The notes under the pieces: model-generated
Database searches by the model: none
What the model was told of the DNA's origin: nothing
The model's input: only the letters and a program-made list of their open reading frames with translations
Shown: positions 9,401 to 16,450 of the stretch, piece by piece
Layout of the letters: each line of letters starts with the position of its first letter
Position numbering within the stretch: the stretch's first letter is position 1
Made by a program: the position numbers and the translations under genes
DNA from: an uncultured Lachnospiraceae bacterium
Lineage (GTDB): Bacteria; Bacillota; Clostridia; Lachnospirales; Lachnospiraceae
NCBI GenBank assembly: GCA_949878435.1
Contig: CATLAK010000002.1
Span: 124,001-188,000, forward strand
Direction: 5' to 3'
DNA: 64,000 nt

Positions 9401-10447
9401 TTTGCAGAAGTTTTATTGGTTAGAATTAATAAACAGGATATGAATATTGTTAAGAATCCAAGGCTTGCCATGTTCAATTTGTTTTCAGCAGCAAAAGATA
9501 TAGTTGGTTTTCAACAAAATTATAAATTATTGTTTTCAAAATATAGTTCTTTAAGTGAAGCTTATGATCAACAAGAGCTTGAAAATATATTGATTTTAGT
9601 CAATGCCTGGCAATATGTGATTAGTAATCAGCCTAAGGGATATGCAATTGCTTATGATGCAAAAAGAAAATATCGAGGGGGAGTTAATTATTTCAATGAC
9701 TCTCTTATGAAGATTACATTTGAAGCAAAAAATAAACTTGTAAAATCTGGGCGATACGTGTATTTTATTGATGATTTTGATATTACATCAGAGAATACTC
9801 TTGAGAGCAAGTATTTGAATGTTGTGTTACAGATTAAGAATATCTTTAGCAGTGCTGTTCAGTTATCCAGTGATAGGTGGTATGTTGAAATACAGCCATT
9901 GGAATTTGTGTATGTTCCTGTAATATCAGGGGCGTACGCTTCAATTGCCTTTACGATTCCATTTTATAAAGTTTTTGATACTGATGAATCGCACATAACA
10001 GATTCTATGTTTCCTTGTAGAATAGAAGATGAGCTGGCAGAGAGTATCATACTTGGGAAAGCGCATAAAAAATGGATAGAGGCAATGCAGAAAATTGGCG
10101 CAATAAAGACCTATTTACGATGCTACTCTCAGGTTTTAAAGGTTTCTGTTGATGATGAATGTGCTGCCGGAACAGATGAATTTAAGAATGCGCTCTTGAA
10201 GCGCATAGAAATTTTACATAAAGAATTAATATCGTGTGAAATTTTAGTGGGGAAACTTATAGATAAGGCAACCGGACAAATTGTGGAGTTTTTAGAGATG
10301 ATGAAATTATTTTTTGAATGTTTTGATGAAATAAATGATTGCATTGCAAGTAATAGTGACCCGAGTGAAATTATACAGGCAATAGATAATGTCTTTACAG
10401 TGATGATCCTTCTGCAACCATATGTAATTGAACATGATTCTGAGTAA
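6428..10447 (+). CDS. Cap4-like nuclease fused to STAND-type ATPase (putative antiphage effector)
   Basis: A 1339-residue multidomain protein. Residues 1 to about 230 resemble the Cap4/DUF4297 double-strand DNase: an early GFSSQTFYIAARL helix, then IEDLVV (E46, D47) and AVQIKN (Q61, K63), which fits a PD-(D/E)xK metal site. A P-loop ATPase follows: Walker A GVSGQGKS (289-296), Walker B LIIYID (341-346), a sensor-like ISIRDED, and a winged-helix end with LHPIRAQIVYDVL near residue 535. The remaining roughly 780 residues are mostly helical with no recognised domain; in STAND proteins this is where ligands are sensed. The order nuclease, STAND, long C-terminus matches Avs-type antiviral proteins, but membership is not proven. 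AT-rich, behind KilA-N, AAGGTGAAGC before the ATG. Confidence 0.7.
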   Translation: MDKSKFQKSDMGAQAAWKGFSSQTFYIAARLISDEQGYEYYPENIEDLVVKRNGIIVEAVQIKNISAALTLSSLALTKTSTGGEGFFNRMCSIHIQNPLFNDIRIVHFGYLGIELQEVVNNNEETKKRLSNRLKEKHNLTEEEAAWLINSMKFEKADIDELKKNIYSQISSYVPVMAAPDLAQELLIQYIAELSRTKGFTTLEIWREKVHKIGVSVAALDGFYKEYNKSLVCLSELQMNGSPEQLQEEFFQGVSAHPAHIRLGLDFKRNYWLQEIHKILENTGVALVKGVSGQGKSALCYRYLLETYPEGVVFCIRAIATEGQAQNLVSALDGLGKYNRNLIIYIDVQPGETLWAFLLQELQSRGLKIPVLISIRDEDYNITPINGKAIKYDVIELELSETEAEQIYNTLTIGYPHSSHRTFEEAWQSFGGDGPLIEFVYLLTNNQTLTKRLQNQIDFLLQEGISDEWLELLQLVCYAGRLGCAVDYCKIKEVITCTSMQAAVRRLKDEYLIRITNDNKLEALHPIRAQIVYDVLRNQICTTAKDIVFKTLSCVSSKNVRLILMDYFSQYEYRLVEIQQLAQIYFRDWVGYANAIKAMLWLDAKRYADNNMDFIQSFIERYGKGWFCFLPRDLSGIECQNELIADSMADIEVFSKAEFQKIIDETKSSLISLVIDYEATDCFIRNCVYPDVLPDSDEERASFGYALFWMAKRNLAITLLFSSNEIVKSVCTGEIQSCADAIRGLFEHPTLSDSYQSAVEEIVKRLIFEMRIISFSVTDDEVNCKFVPSFLTEETISENKNENQYWRIKMLNILQQIYPEMEYINIELIGVDLLTDLGIKAMDDKLHINKSNRHNSWTTEVNGWVKNRIDYAFRPISWNQYVSEIDEMRCNANELIQETIKLIDDIYKKGHFTKDRWKRIEERIKNFRTHIFSENRLPFFAVDPYCLYSEGSSKQPIAEYFPMQQLLSVGKYEKFRKLLNRVYASLDNFFNQFAEVLLVRINKQDMNIVKNPRLAMFNLFSAAKDIVGFQQNYKLLFSKYSSLSEAYDQQELENILILVNAWQYVISNQPKGYAIAYDAKRKYRGGVNYFNDSLMKITFEAKNKLVKSGRYVYFIDDFDITSENTLESKYLNVVLQIKNIFSSAVQLSSDRWYVEIQPLEFVYVPVISGAYASIAFTIPFYKVFDTDESHITDSMFPCRIEDELAESIILGKAHKKWIEAMQKIGAIKTYLRCYSQVLKVSVDDECAAGTDEFKNALLKRIEILHKELISCEILVGKLIDKATGQIVEFLEMMKLFFECFDEINDCIASNSDPSEIIQAIDNVFTVMILLQPYVIEHDSE

Positions 10448-10482
10448 ATTTAAGAAAAATAGACAGTTTGGAATTACATATA

Positions 10483-10537
10483 ACTTGACACTAATTTACC
10501 ATCAATTTTACTCAAACTTAGCACTAATGTACCATCC
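10483..10537. repeat. Pair of imperfect 22-bp direct repeats
   Basis: ACTTGACACTAATTTACCAT (from 10483) and ACTTAGCACTAATGTACCAT (from 10516) differ at only a few positions and are 33 bases apart, just past the nuclease/ATPase stop. Multiple short terminal repeats of this kind are seen at the ends of IS21-family elements; no transposase is present, so this would be a remnant at most. The rest of 10448-10793 holds only the subtilase fossil at 10616. Confidence 0.45.
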
Positions 10538-10615
10538 GCCCCACGAAGTTATGCAGGTTTCAGCGATTTTCACTCAAAAAAAGTGAAAAAAGTTTGTGAC
10601 ATTAACTTGACATAA

Positions 10616-10660
10616 GAGGGATACGAGGTGTTATGTGTCGAGGATAGCCTGCCGGGGTAG
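10616..10660 (+). pseudogene. Fossil 3' end of an S8 subtilase gene
   Basis: Read in frame, these 14 codons plus TAG give EGYEVLCVEDSLPG, which aligns with GYGAICVENSLPM at the end of the intact subtilase at 3470-5284. A TAA immediately precedes it and no further subtilase sequence is seen upstream. It is preceded by a 17-base string, AACTTGACATAAGAGGG (10604-10620), that also precedes the second fossil at 12260. Confidence 0.7.
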
Positions 10661-10793
10661 AATTAAAATGGATTTTGGATTAATGAGTTTTTGCAGAACA
10701 TTAGCGTTAAATAAAACATTTATTGTGTTTTTGGATATTTTTGTCTAGAGAGTATCTTACTAACTATATAGAATCATTAAAAGGTGGTATGAT

Positions 10794-11003
10794 GTGTGTA
10801 AGAAAACAGGAAAAAATAAAGTAGTGGAGGAGGAACAAGTAATAAGCGTAGCCACAAATTTGGAAAGACCTTGTACAATTTCAGAATCTATTATGCAGTC
10901 ATGCAAGGAAGTAAAGAATATGCATGAAGGCAAAACTCCCAAGCGTTCCTTAAGTGATTTATTTGCGAATATTGAAAAATGGAGCAAAGAGGAAGAAAGA
11001 TAA
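10794..11003 (+). CDS. Probable antitoxin of a RelE/ParE-type module
   Basis: A 69-residue charged protein ending in KRSLSDLFANIEKWSKEEER. It lies directly upstream of, and abuts, a decayed RelE/ParE-like toxin frame; size, charge and order fit a type II antitoxin. The start is a GTG at 10794 with AAGGTGG (10781-10787) six bases upstream; a nearby ATG at 10789 is in another frame and stops after 11 codons. No clear DNA-binding fold is recognisable, so the call rests on context. With the toxin broken it is probably an orphan. Confidence 0.55.
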   Translation: MCKKTGKNKVVEEEQVISVATNLERPCTISESIMQSCKEVKNMHEGKTPKRSLSDLFANIEKWSKEEER

Positions 11004-11359
11004 ATGTATACAGTTATACCTACTGAACAGTTTGAAAAAGATGTGAAATATTACATTAAAAAAAAGGATTCACGCATATAGGCGCGGATACTAAAGCGAT
11101 AACTGATGAATTAGAAAAAGGAAACCTGATAGGGACAGAAATTCCGGGTTTAAGGATTCCGACAGATGGGCATACTTTCAAAGTCAGATCAGCAAATACA
11201 GATACCAAGGCAGGGCAGTACAACGGGTATCGGATTATTTATTATGCAGTCCGGGATGATGCGTAAGTGTATCTACTTACGATTTATTATAAAAAGGACG
11301 ATAACAGGATGCCGACAAATCAGGAGATTATAGAATTGGTAGAAACTTATTGCATGTAA
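11004..11359 (+). pseudogene. Decayed RelE/ParE-family toxin
   Basis: The ATG at 11004 opens MYTVIPTEQFEKDVKYYIKKK and then stops at 11079. Adding one base in the A8 run (11058-11065) restores a frame reading GFTHIGADTKAITDELEK, then IPGLRIPTDGHTFKVRSANT and GYRIIYYAVRDDA, which looks like the RelE/ParE/HigB fold. An in-frame TAA at 11264 breaks it again, after which VYLLTIYYKKDDNRMPT and EIIELVETYCM continue to a natural stop at 11357-11359. Two independent lesions mean the toxin is not made. It would have been co-translated with the antitoxin-like gene just upstream. Confidence 0.75.
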
Positions 11360-11390
11360 GGTAGAATGGAGTTGTTTGGTATAGTGTTAG

Positions 11391-11414
11391 AGCTGTATTA
11401 AGCAGCTTTTTATA
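11391..11414 (+). terminator. Weak Rho-independent terminator-like hairpin
   Basis: AGCTG (11391-11395), a seven-base loop, CAGCT (11403-11407) and a T-run lie 32 bases after the end of the broken toxin frame. The stem is only five pairs, so it is tentative. Confidence 0.35.
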
Positions 11415-11922
11415 TTAAGATGTACAAAGAATTTGTGAGGTTCGTACAAGTGAAAAGAGAGAATAGGGAACGATTTTGCACACAACATATGTTGCAGTAG
11501 TATGACGAATTACTTGCCTGTGAAAAATTAGGATATTACAATAGTTGTGAAATGATATCCGTATTTATTTTACAGAACAAATATCATTTTGTGGTCTATG
11601 AATGTATTTATTGTAGAAAATGCTATTTGCAAAGTCAGAGAGCTTTTGCAGCGGTTAGAGGCATTTGGGAATCAAAATGACCTCCATAAGGCAGAAATGG
11701 AATCTCTGGTGAATTTGTAGAATACTACAATATTAGATTATACGTAATAATATGGATAAGATACAAGCAATGATAAAAGAGATACCAATATTGTCAGAAA
11801 TACAGAAGAGATTTTTTACATCAATTATTCAATATAGGTATGAAAAAGTATTACTAAAATGTATAAAAAATGATTGTATACATTAGATTATAGGAAACCG
11901 TAAAGTGAGAGGTGATAAAATA
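11415..11922. other. AT-rich gap with no convincing gene
   Basis: Only two very short frames are visible: 40 codons from 11598 (MNVFIVENAICKVRELLQRL at its start) and 44 codons from 11752 (MDKIQAMIKEIPILSEIQKR at its start). Neither has a ribosome-binding site or a family I recognise. They look like fragments of decayed island genes. Confidence 0.5.
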
Positions 11923-12138
11923 ATGTATGTGGATGAACAAATAATTTTAAGAGATAATTTGCCGGATGGACTGCAACGCGATTTTATGGAATTACAGGAA
12001 TATTATAATACAGGTGACTGGTTTATGTTTGATACTGCTTTTGAAGCAATAGAAGCCAGTGCTAAGGCTTATTATCTGGCAGGAAAAATCAGCCTAGAGG
12101 ATTTGAATAGTATTTTTAAAAAATATGGTATTGCATAA
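11923..12138 (+). CDS. Small conserved hypothetical protein (71 residues)
   Basis: An acidic, helical protein starting MYVDEQIILRDNLPDGLQRD and containing DWFMFDTAFEAIEASAKAYY. It has no signal peptide or membrane span. AGAGGTG sits eight bases before the ATG; a GTG at 11905 overlaps that site and is not used here. I do not know its function. The position beside the antitoxin/toxin remnants suggests an accessory role or a cargo gene of the island. Its intact frame and good ribosome-binding site argue that it is expressed, unlike the decayed DNA around it. Confidence 0.65.
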   Translation: MYVDEQIILRDNLPDGLQRDFMELQEYYNTGDWFMFDTAFEAIEASAKAYYLAGKISLEDLNSIFKKYGIA

Positions 12139-12211
12139 TATGGGAAAGGCTTATTGGCGGATGTTGTTACATTACAGAATATTGTTCCTCTTCAGATAAA
12201 TGTATGAGTGT

Positions 12212-12235
12212 AAAGTGGTCGAATTCGACCACTTT
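12212..12235. repeat. 24-bp perfect palindrome, second copy
   Basis: AAAGTGGTCGAA (12212-12223) followed by its exact reverse complement (12224-12235), identical to the core of the palindrome in the KilA-N gene at 5743-5766. Here it is non-coding, 73 bases after the 71-residue gene and 24 bases before a subtilase fossil. The bases outside the 24-bp core do not match the first copy. Confidence 0.9.
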
Positions 12236-12259
12236 TCCATTAAAAACAACTTGACATAA

Positions 12260-12304
12260 GAGGGGGATGGGGCGCTGTGTGTCGAAAATAGTCTGCCGAT
12301 TTAA
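12260..12304 (+). pseudogene. Second fossil 3' end of an S8 subtilase gene
   Basis: In frame it reads EGDGALCVENSLPI and then TAA, matching the end of the intact subtilase (GYGAICVENSLPM). At DNA level, TGTGTCGAAAATAGTCT is identical to the intact gene. The same 17-base string seen before the first fossil precedes it (12248-12264). It marks the right edge of the island: sequence beyond about 12560 returns to the composition of the left flank. Confidence 0.75.
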
Positions 12305-12563
12305 AGGTTAAGGAAGTATTTGCCCTTTTTAGAGGAAAGTATAATAACAGAAATTTAATATCAAATGACACTTTACATTTAAATATTGAGAGATATAATT
12401 GCTATAAGAGTTTTTTGGAGTATTGCAATCAAGAATTAAAGACTTACTTACTGGCTGGTCTATCTGAAAATCTTACAAAAATAGATGCTGAGCAGGCGCA
12501 TAAAGCACGCAGCTGCCTATCTTGTTCGTACAATTATCGGCGCATAGCAGGGAGGAAAAGAGT
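12305..12563. other. Short AT-rich gap before the CocE-type gene
   Basis: No supported gene. A frame from 12415 runs into the hydrolase gene out of phase and is not credible. The leader contains AT-rich stretches but no promoter pair close to consensus. Confidence 0.5.
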
Positions 12564-14591
12564 ATGCAGTGGAATTTTTACTTATCCGGTATTTTATATG
12601 GAAGATTTTACGAAGAAGAGCAGGAAGTTTTTGTTTCCAGGCGGGATGTCATGTCAGGGTGCTGGCTTCCCAAGGAGCCGTTAGGCGGGGAAGCGGACGA
12701 GTATTTTGCGAAGCTTTGTAAAAGAAGCCTGGGGGAATTTTTCTGTAATAAAAAAGAATATGAAAAAATGGTTGAAAAGGGGGCAGAGTATGGAGTGACT
12801 GCCTCAGGCGAGGAGTTTACGAAGCGCAGGACAGAAGCCTATATTCAGAGAAACTGCAAGGCGGCAAAGGATTTATTCTATGAGGACGGTAAAATTTATG
12901 CGTTGCTGATGAGTGCAAGAGACTATACGGCTGTGCTTGTGCGGGAAGGATGTGAGGAAAAAACCATTCTTTCCAAATGGAAAGAACGGTATCCGGAAGA
13001 GGTGGCAAATGTAAGTTTTATTGGGACGTTTTTTGTAAATACAAGGGATGGCGAAAAGCTTGCTACAGACGTGTATTTACCGGAAAAGGAAGGCGAAGAC
13101 GCAGGGAAAAAGACTCCAGCCGTGCTTGTGAGGACGCCTTACGGAAAGAAAAGAGGCGTGGAAATCTATTACCGTTTCGTGCAGAGGGGTTATGCATTGG
13201 TGGTGCAGGATACGAGAGGGCGGGAGGAGAGTACCGGAAAATGGCAGCCTAATTATTATGAAGTGGAAGATGGGGACGATACGTTAAACTGGATTGCGGG
13301 GCAGGAGTGGAGTGACGGGCAGGTGTCCATGACCGGAGGTTCTTATCTTGGTTATGTGCAGTGGGCAGCGGCAGCCAGTGGGAATTCGCATTTAAAGGCG
13401 ATGCTGAGCAATGTGTGTGCGGGAAGTGCCTTTGTGGATCTGCCAAGAAGAGGGGGATGTTTTAACTCCGGAATGCTTGCTTGGGCTTTTGCCATGTCTG
13501 AGAAGAAGTTCGATCCCGACAGGATGGTAAGGGAAGACTGGAATACAGTGCTGGATATACGCCCGCTGGAGGAGATCCCGAAGAAAGCCCTGGGAAAGAA
13601 GATTCCTTTCCTGACGGAGTGGCTCAAGCATAAGGATATGGATGAAATGTGGAGGCGCACTAGCTGGAAAGAACGTTATGCGGGCGGACCCGTTCCGGCG
13701 CTGATCCTGTCAGGATGGTTTGATGATAATGGAATGGGAACCACAGAGGCACTTGACCTGGTAAGGGACTGGCCGGCGGGAACCTGGAAAACAATCCTTG
13801 GACCATGGAAGCATGGCGGAAATGCGGAATATGATCTACACGGAATCTATATGGGGGAGGATGCCCTGCGTTATGATGTGGATTTACAGAGTATGATGTG
13901 GCTGGATCATTTCTTGAAAGGAGCAGATAACGGTATTGAGAAGACGCCTAAAGTGGAATATTATACTTTGGGCGAGAATAAATGGAAGACTGCAGATTCC
14001 TGGCCGCCGGAGAACGGAAAAGTAACGCGTATTGATCTGAAAGGGGAAAGAGACAGCTATATCTATGATCCGGACAATCCGGCTGTACATATCATTGATA
14101 TGTCTGAGAATGAGATTGAAGTGCCGGAGGATTACACGCTGGAAGAAAAGAGAGAGGATTTCCTCTTGTTTTCCTCGGAGCCTTTTAAGGAACCTGTTAC
14201 CGTGACAGGGGATGTTGTTGCACATTTATTCGTATCCTGCGACTGCCCGGATACAGATCTTGTGCTGCGGATGACGGATGTGGATGAGAACGGAAAGTCT
14301 GTCAAGCTTGCCGATGGAGTTATGGATGTTAAATACAGGAACGGTTTCGAGACGCCGCAGTACATGGAGCCCGGAAAAGTGTATGAGGTAACAATCAGGA
14401 CAACCAAAATATCTAATATGTTTCTCCCGGGACACAGAATGCGTTTTACGGTTACATCCAGTGCGAAGAATTTCATTTTTCCTAACAGCAATACAAAGGA
14501 CGGTTTCAACAGCGAAAGGAAGCAGAAGGCCACTGTCACAATCCATCAGGATGGGGAGTATCAGTCTTACGTGGAGGCTGTTATGTTCTAA
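12564..14591 (+). CDS. CocE/NonD-family alpha/beta hydrolase (S15-like)
   Basis: A 675-residue hydrolase of the CocE/X-prolyl dipeptidyl-peptidase class, acting on esters or acyl-peptide bonds. The catalytic block FFVNTRDGEKLATDVYLP leads into the nucleophile elbow GGSYLG (S260); GWFDDNG supplies the acid region and GPWKHG the histidine. The last 200 residues form the jelly-roll C-terminal domain (EEPVTVTG-like, then MRFTVTSSAKNFIFPNSNT). There is an extra N-terminal region of about 165 residues before the hydrolase domain, starting MQWNFYLSGILYGRFYEEEQ, of unknown role. GGAGG (12551-12555) is eight bases before the ATG. No signal peptide, so cytoplasmic. The substrate is not predictable. Confidence 0.85.
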   Translation: MQWNFYLSGILYGRFYEEEQEVFVSRRDVMSGCWLPKEPLGGEADEYFAKLCKRSLGEFFCNKKEYEKMVEKGAEYGVTASGEEFTKRRTEAYIQRNCKAAKDLFYEDGKIYALLMSARDYTAVLVREGCEEKTILSKWKERYPEEVANVSFIGTFFVNTRDGEKLATDVYLPEKEGEDAGKKTPAVLVRTPYGKKRGVEIYYRFVQRGYALVVQDTRGREESTGKWQPNYYEVEDGDDTLNWIAGQEWSDGQVSMTGGSYLGYVQWAAAASGNSHLKAMLSNVCAGSAFVDLPRRGGCFNSGMLAWAFAMSEKKFDPDRMVREDWNTVLDIRPLEEIPKKALGKKIPFLTEWLKHKDMDEMWRRTSWKERYAGGPVPALILSGWFDDNGMGTTEALDLVRDWPAGTWKTILGPWKHGGNAEYDLHGIYMGEDALRYDVDLQSMMWLDHFLKGADNGIEKTPKVEYYTLGENKWKTADSWPPENGKVTRIDLKGERDSYIYDPDNPAVHIIDMSENEIEVPEDYTLEEKREDFLLFSSEPFKEPVTVTGDVVAHLFVSCDCPDTDLVLRMTDVDENGKSVKLADGVMDVKYRNGFETPQYMEPGKVYEVTIRTTKISNMFLPGHRMRFTVTSSAKNFIFPNSNTKDGFNSERKQKATVTIHQDGEYQSYVEAVMF

Positions 14592-14715
14592 ATAAAGTGC
14601 CTGCTAGCGATTTTTATGTGGGAAAAGTGAAAAAATAATGTTATTTGTAAATGTAATGACAGTTTTGCATTGAATTAGGATAAAAAAGTTATGATATTTT
14701 TTTAAAGGAGATACA

Positions 14716-15270
14716 ATGGATAAATTCGCAGTAATCGATACTGAGACCAACTGGAATGATCAGGTAATGTCGATAGGAGTAGTAATTGCCGATTCAGAGA
14801 CGAAGCAAAAGATTGATTCGATCTATTACATAATCGATCCGGAATACAGGGTAGGCGGAATGTATGCAGATGAACTCAGGATTGATGAAAATGGAGTTCA
14901 CATTTCAAGCCGAAAACAAGCTTTAAAAGAAATCAAAGAGTGGATAGATGCCTATCATATACAGAAGCTTTTTGCATATAATGCGTGTTTTGATAAGAAA
15001 CATTTGCCAGAATATGCAAAATATCAATGGTATGATATTATGCGCCTGGCGGCATATCGTCAGTACAATAGGGCGATACCATGCTATGCAGACTGCTATA
15101 AGACGGGAAAATTGAAGCGCGGTTACAGAGTGGAAGATATTTTGAAGATGCTTAGTGAAAACAGGAAATATTGTGAGACGCACAATGCTGTCTTGGATGC
15201 GGAGGATGAATTGCGGATCATGCAATTGCTGGGGCATGGAATAGATAAATATAATATTGCGCTTATATAA
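14716..15270 (+). CDS. DEDDh-type 3'-5' exonuclease
   Basis: A 184-residue DnaQ-fold exonuclease. Motif I is FAVIDTET (D8, E10), motif II YNACFD (D93) and motif III HNAVLDAEDE (H156, D161), giving the full DEDDh set of metal ligands. It lacks any polymerase or helicase domain, so it is a stand-alone trimming or proofreading-type nuclease. AAAGGAG precedes the ATG, and a possible promoter (TTGCAT ... TATGAT) lies just upstream. The uracil-DNA glycosylase gene starts ten bases after its stop, suggesting a small DNA-repair operon. Confidence 0.85.
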   Translation: MDKFAVIDTETNWNDQVMSIGVVIADSETKQKIDSIYYIIDPEYRVGGMYADELRIDENGVHISSRKQALKEIKEWIDAYHIQKLFAYNACFDKKHLPEYAKYQWYDIMRLAAYRQYNRAIPCYADCYKTGKLKRGYRVEDILKMLSENRKYCETHNAVLDAEDELRIMQLLGHGIDKYNIALI

Positions 15271-15280
15271 GGGGGATTTT

Positions 15281-15850
15281 ATGCAGTATACATGGAATGA
15301 CATTGAACAGCACGTGACTGCTTGTACCCACTGCCCACTCAGCCAGACCAGGCATCGACCGGTCATGGGGCGTGGAAACCATCAGGCGGAACTTATGCTG
15401 ATTGCTGAAGCGCCTGGCGCACAAGAAGACCAGCAGGGGATTCCGTTTGTGGGAAGGTCAGGTGAAATATTGGACAGGCTCCTTTTGGATTGCGGATTAA
15501 GCAGGGAGGAAATATATATTACCAACATCTTGAAATGCCATCCCCCGGGCAACCGTGATCCCAAGGAGGAGGAAAAAGAAGCATGCTTTCCGTACCTTAA
15601 ATATGAGACATTTCTGCTAAGCCCTAAAATTATTGTATGCCTTGGGCGTGTTGCTGCGCAGCGCATTATTTCACCGGATTTTAAAATTACGCGTCAGCAT
15701 GGCACTTGGACGAATCGGAAAAACTGCATGCTGACTGCTGCGTACCATCCGTCGGCAATTCTGCGTGATCCTTCTAAGTATGAGATCGTGAAAGCAGATT
15801 TTCAAGAGATTGCTAAAAAAATAAGATGCTTTGAAGGAGGAACGATATGA
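15281..15850 (+). CDS. Uracil-DNA glycosylase, family 4 (Fe-S type)
   Basis: Removes uracil from DNA to start base-excision repair. The 189-residue protein has the family 4 block AEAPGAQEDQQGIPFVGRSG, four cysteines placed as the [4Fe-4S] ligands (C15, C18, C86 in LKCHPPGNRDP, C102), and the C-terminal HPSAIL motif. The ATG at 15281 follows AAGGGGGA; the ATG at 15257 overlaps the exonuclease and is rejected. The stop overlaps the nitroreductase start (ATGA). Confidence 0.92.
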   Translation: MQYTWNDIEQHVTACTHCPLSQTRHRPVMGRGNHQAELMLIAEAPGAQEDQQGIPFVGRSGEILDRLLLDCGLSREEIYITNILKCHPPGNRDPKEEEKEACFPYLKYETFLLSPKIIVCLGRVAAQRIISPDFKITRQHGTWTNRKNCMLTAAYHPSAILRDPSKYEIVKADFQEIAKKIRCFEGGTI

Positions 15851-16437
15851 TACAGGCAATAACAGACAGACGGAGCATCCGCAGATACAAGTCTGCAGAG
15901 GTGCCTTCTGAGGTAATTGAAGAAATTTTGAAAGCAGGAATATTGGCACCATCTGCAAAAAACAGACAGCCGTGGAAGTTTGTTGTGGCGAGGGGCGGTG
16001 CAAAAAAGGAGGCATTGGCGGCAATGGAAAAGGGGCTTGAACGGGAAAGTGCTTGTCCCTTCCTGCCGGAAAGTGCCATCCATTTGAATGATGCGTGGTA
16101 TACACTAGGGGTCATGAAACAAGCGCCTGTCCTTATATTTATTGTTAATACATTAGGGGAAAAAATGGGTAAACCACTGACAATAGAGGATCGCGTCTCT
16201 GAAATCTGCAATACACAGTCCATAGGGGCAGCGGCAGAGAACATGGTGCTGACGGCAACAGAACTGGGATTGGGAAGTTTGTGGATTTGCAATACATTTT
16301 TTGCCTATAGAGAGCTTTGCGACTGGTTAGATACCGAAGGGGAATTGTATGCGGCGCTGGCAATAGGATATGCGGACGAAATGCCGTCTGCGAGACCGCG
16401 CAGAAGTATGAAGGACACGGTTGAATGGAGAGGCTGA
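15847..16437 (+). CDS. Nitroreductase-family flavoprotein
   Basis: A 196-residue FMN-dependent NAD(P)H oxidoreductase. RRSIRRYKSAEVPSE and ILAPSAKNRQPWKFVV form the phosphate-binding N-terminal block, and ENMVLTATELGLGSLWI is the second conserved helix. Such enzymes reduce nitro compounds, quinones or flavins; the substrate cannot be told. GGAGG lies inside the preceding gene and the start overlaps its stop, so translation is coupled to the uracil-DNA glycosylase. Confidence 0.88.
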   Translation: MIQAITDRRSIRRYKSAEVPSEVIEEILKAGILAPSAKNRQPWKFVVARGGAKKEALAAMEKGLERESACPFLPESAIHLNDAWYTLGVMKQAPVLIFIVNTLGEKMGKPLTIEDRVSEICNTQSIGAAAENMVLTATELGLGSLWICNTFFAYRELCDWLDTEGELYAALAIGYADEMPSARPRRSMKDTVEWRG

Positions 16438-16450
16438 CAGGAAGGGAAGA

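Noticed and set aside
12415..12684. Open frame of 89 codons before and into the CocE-type gene
   Set aside because: It overlaps the hydrolase start out of frame, has no ribosome-binding site and no recognisable product.
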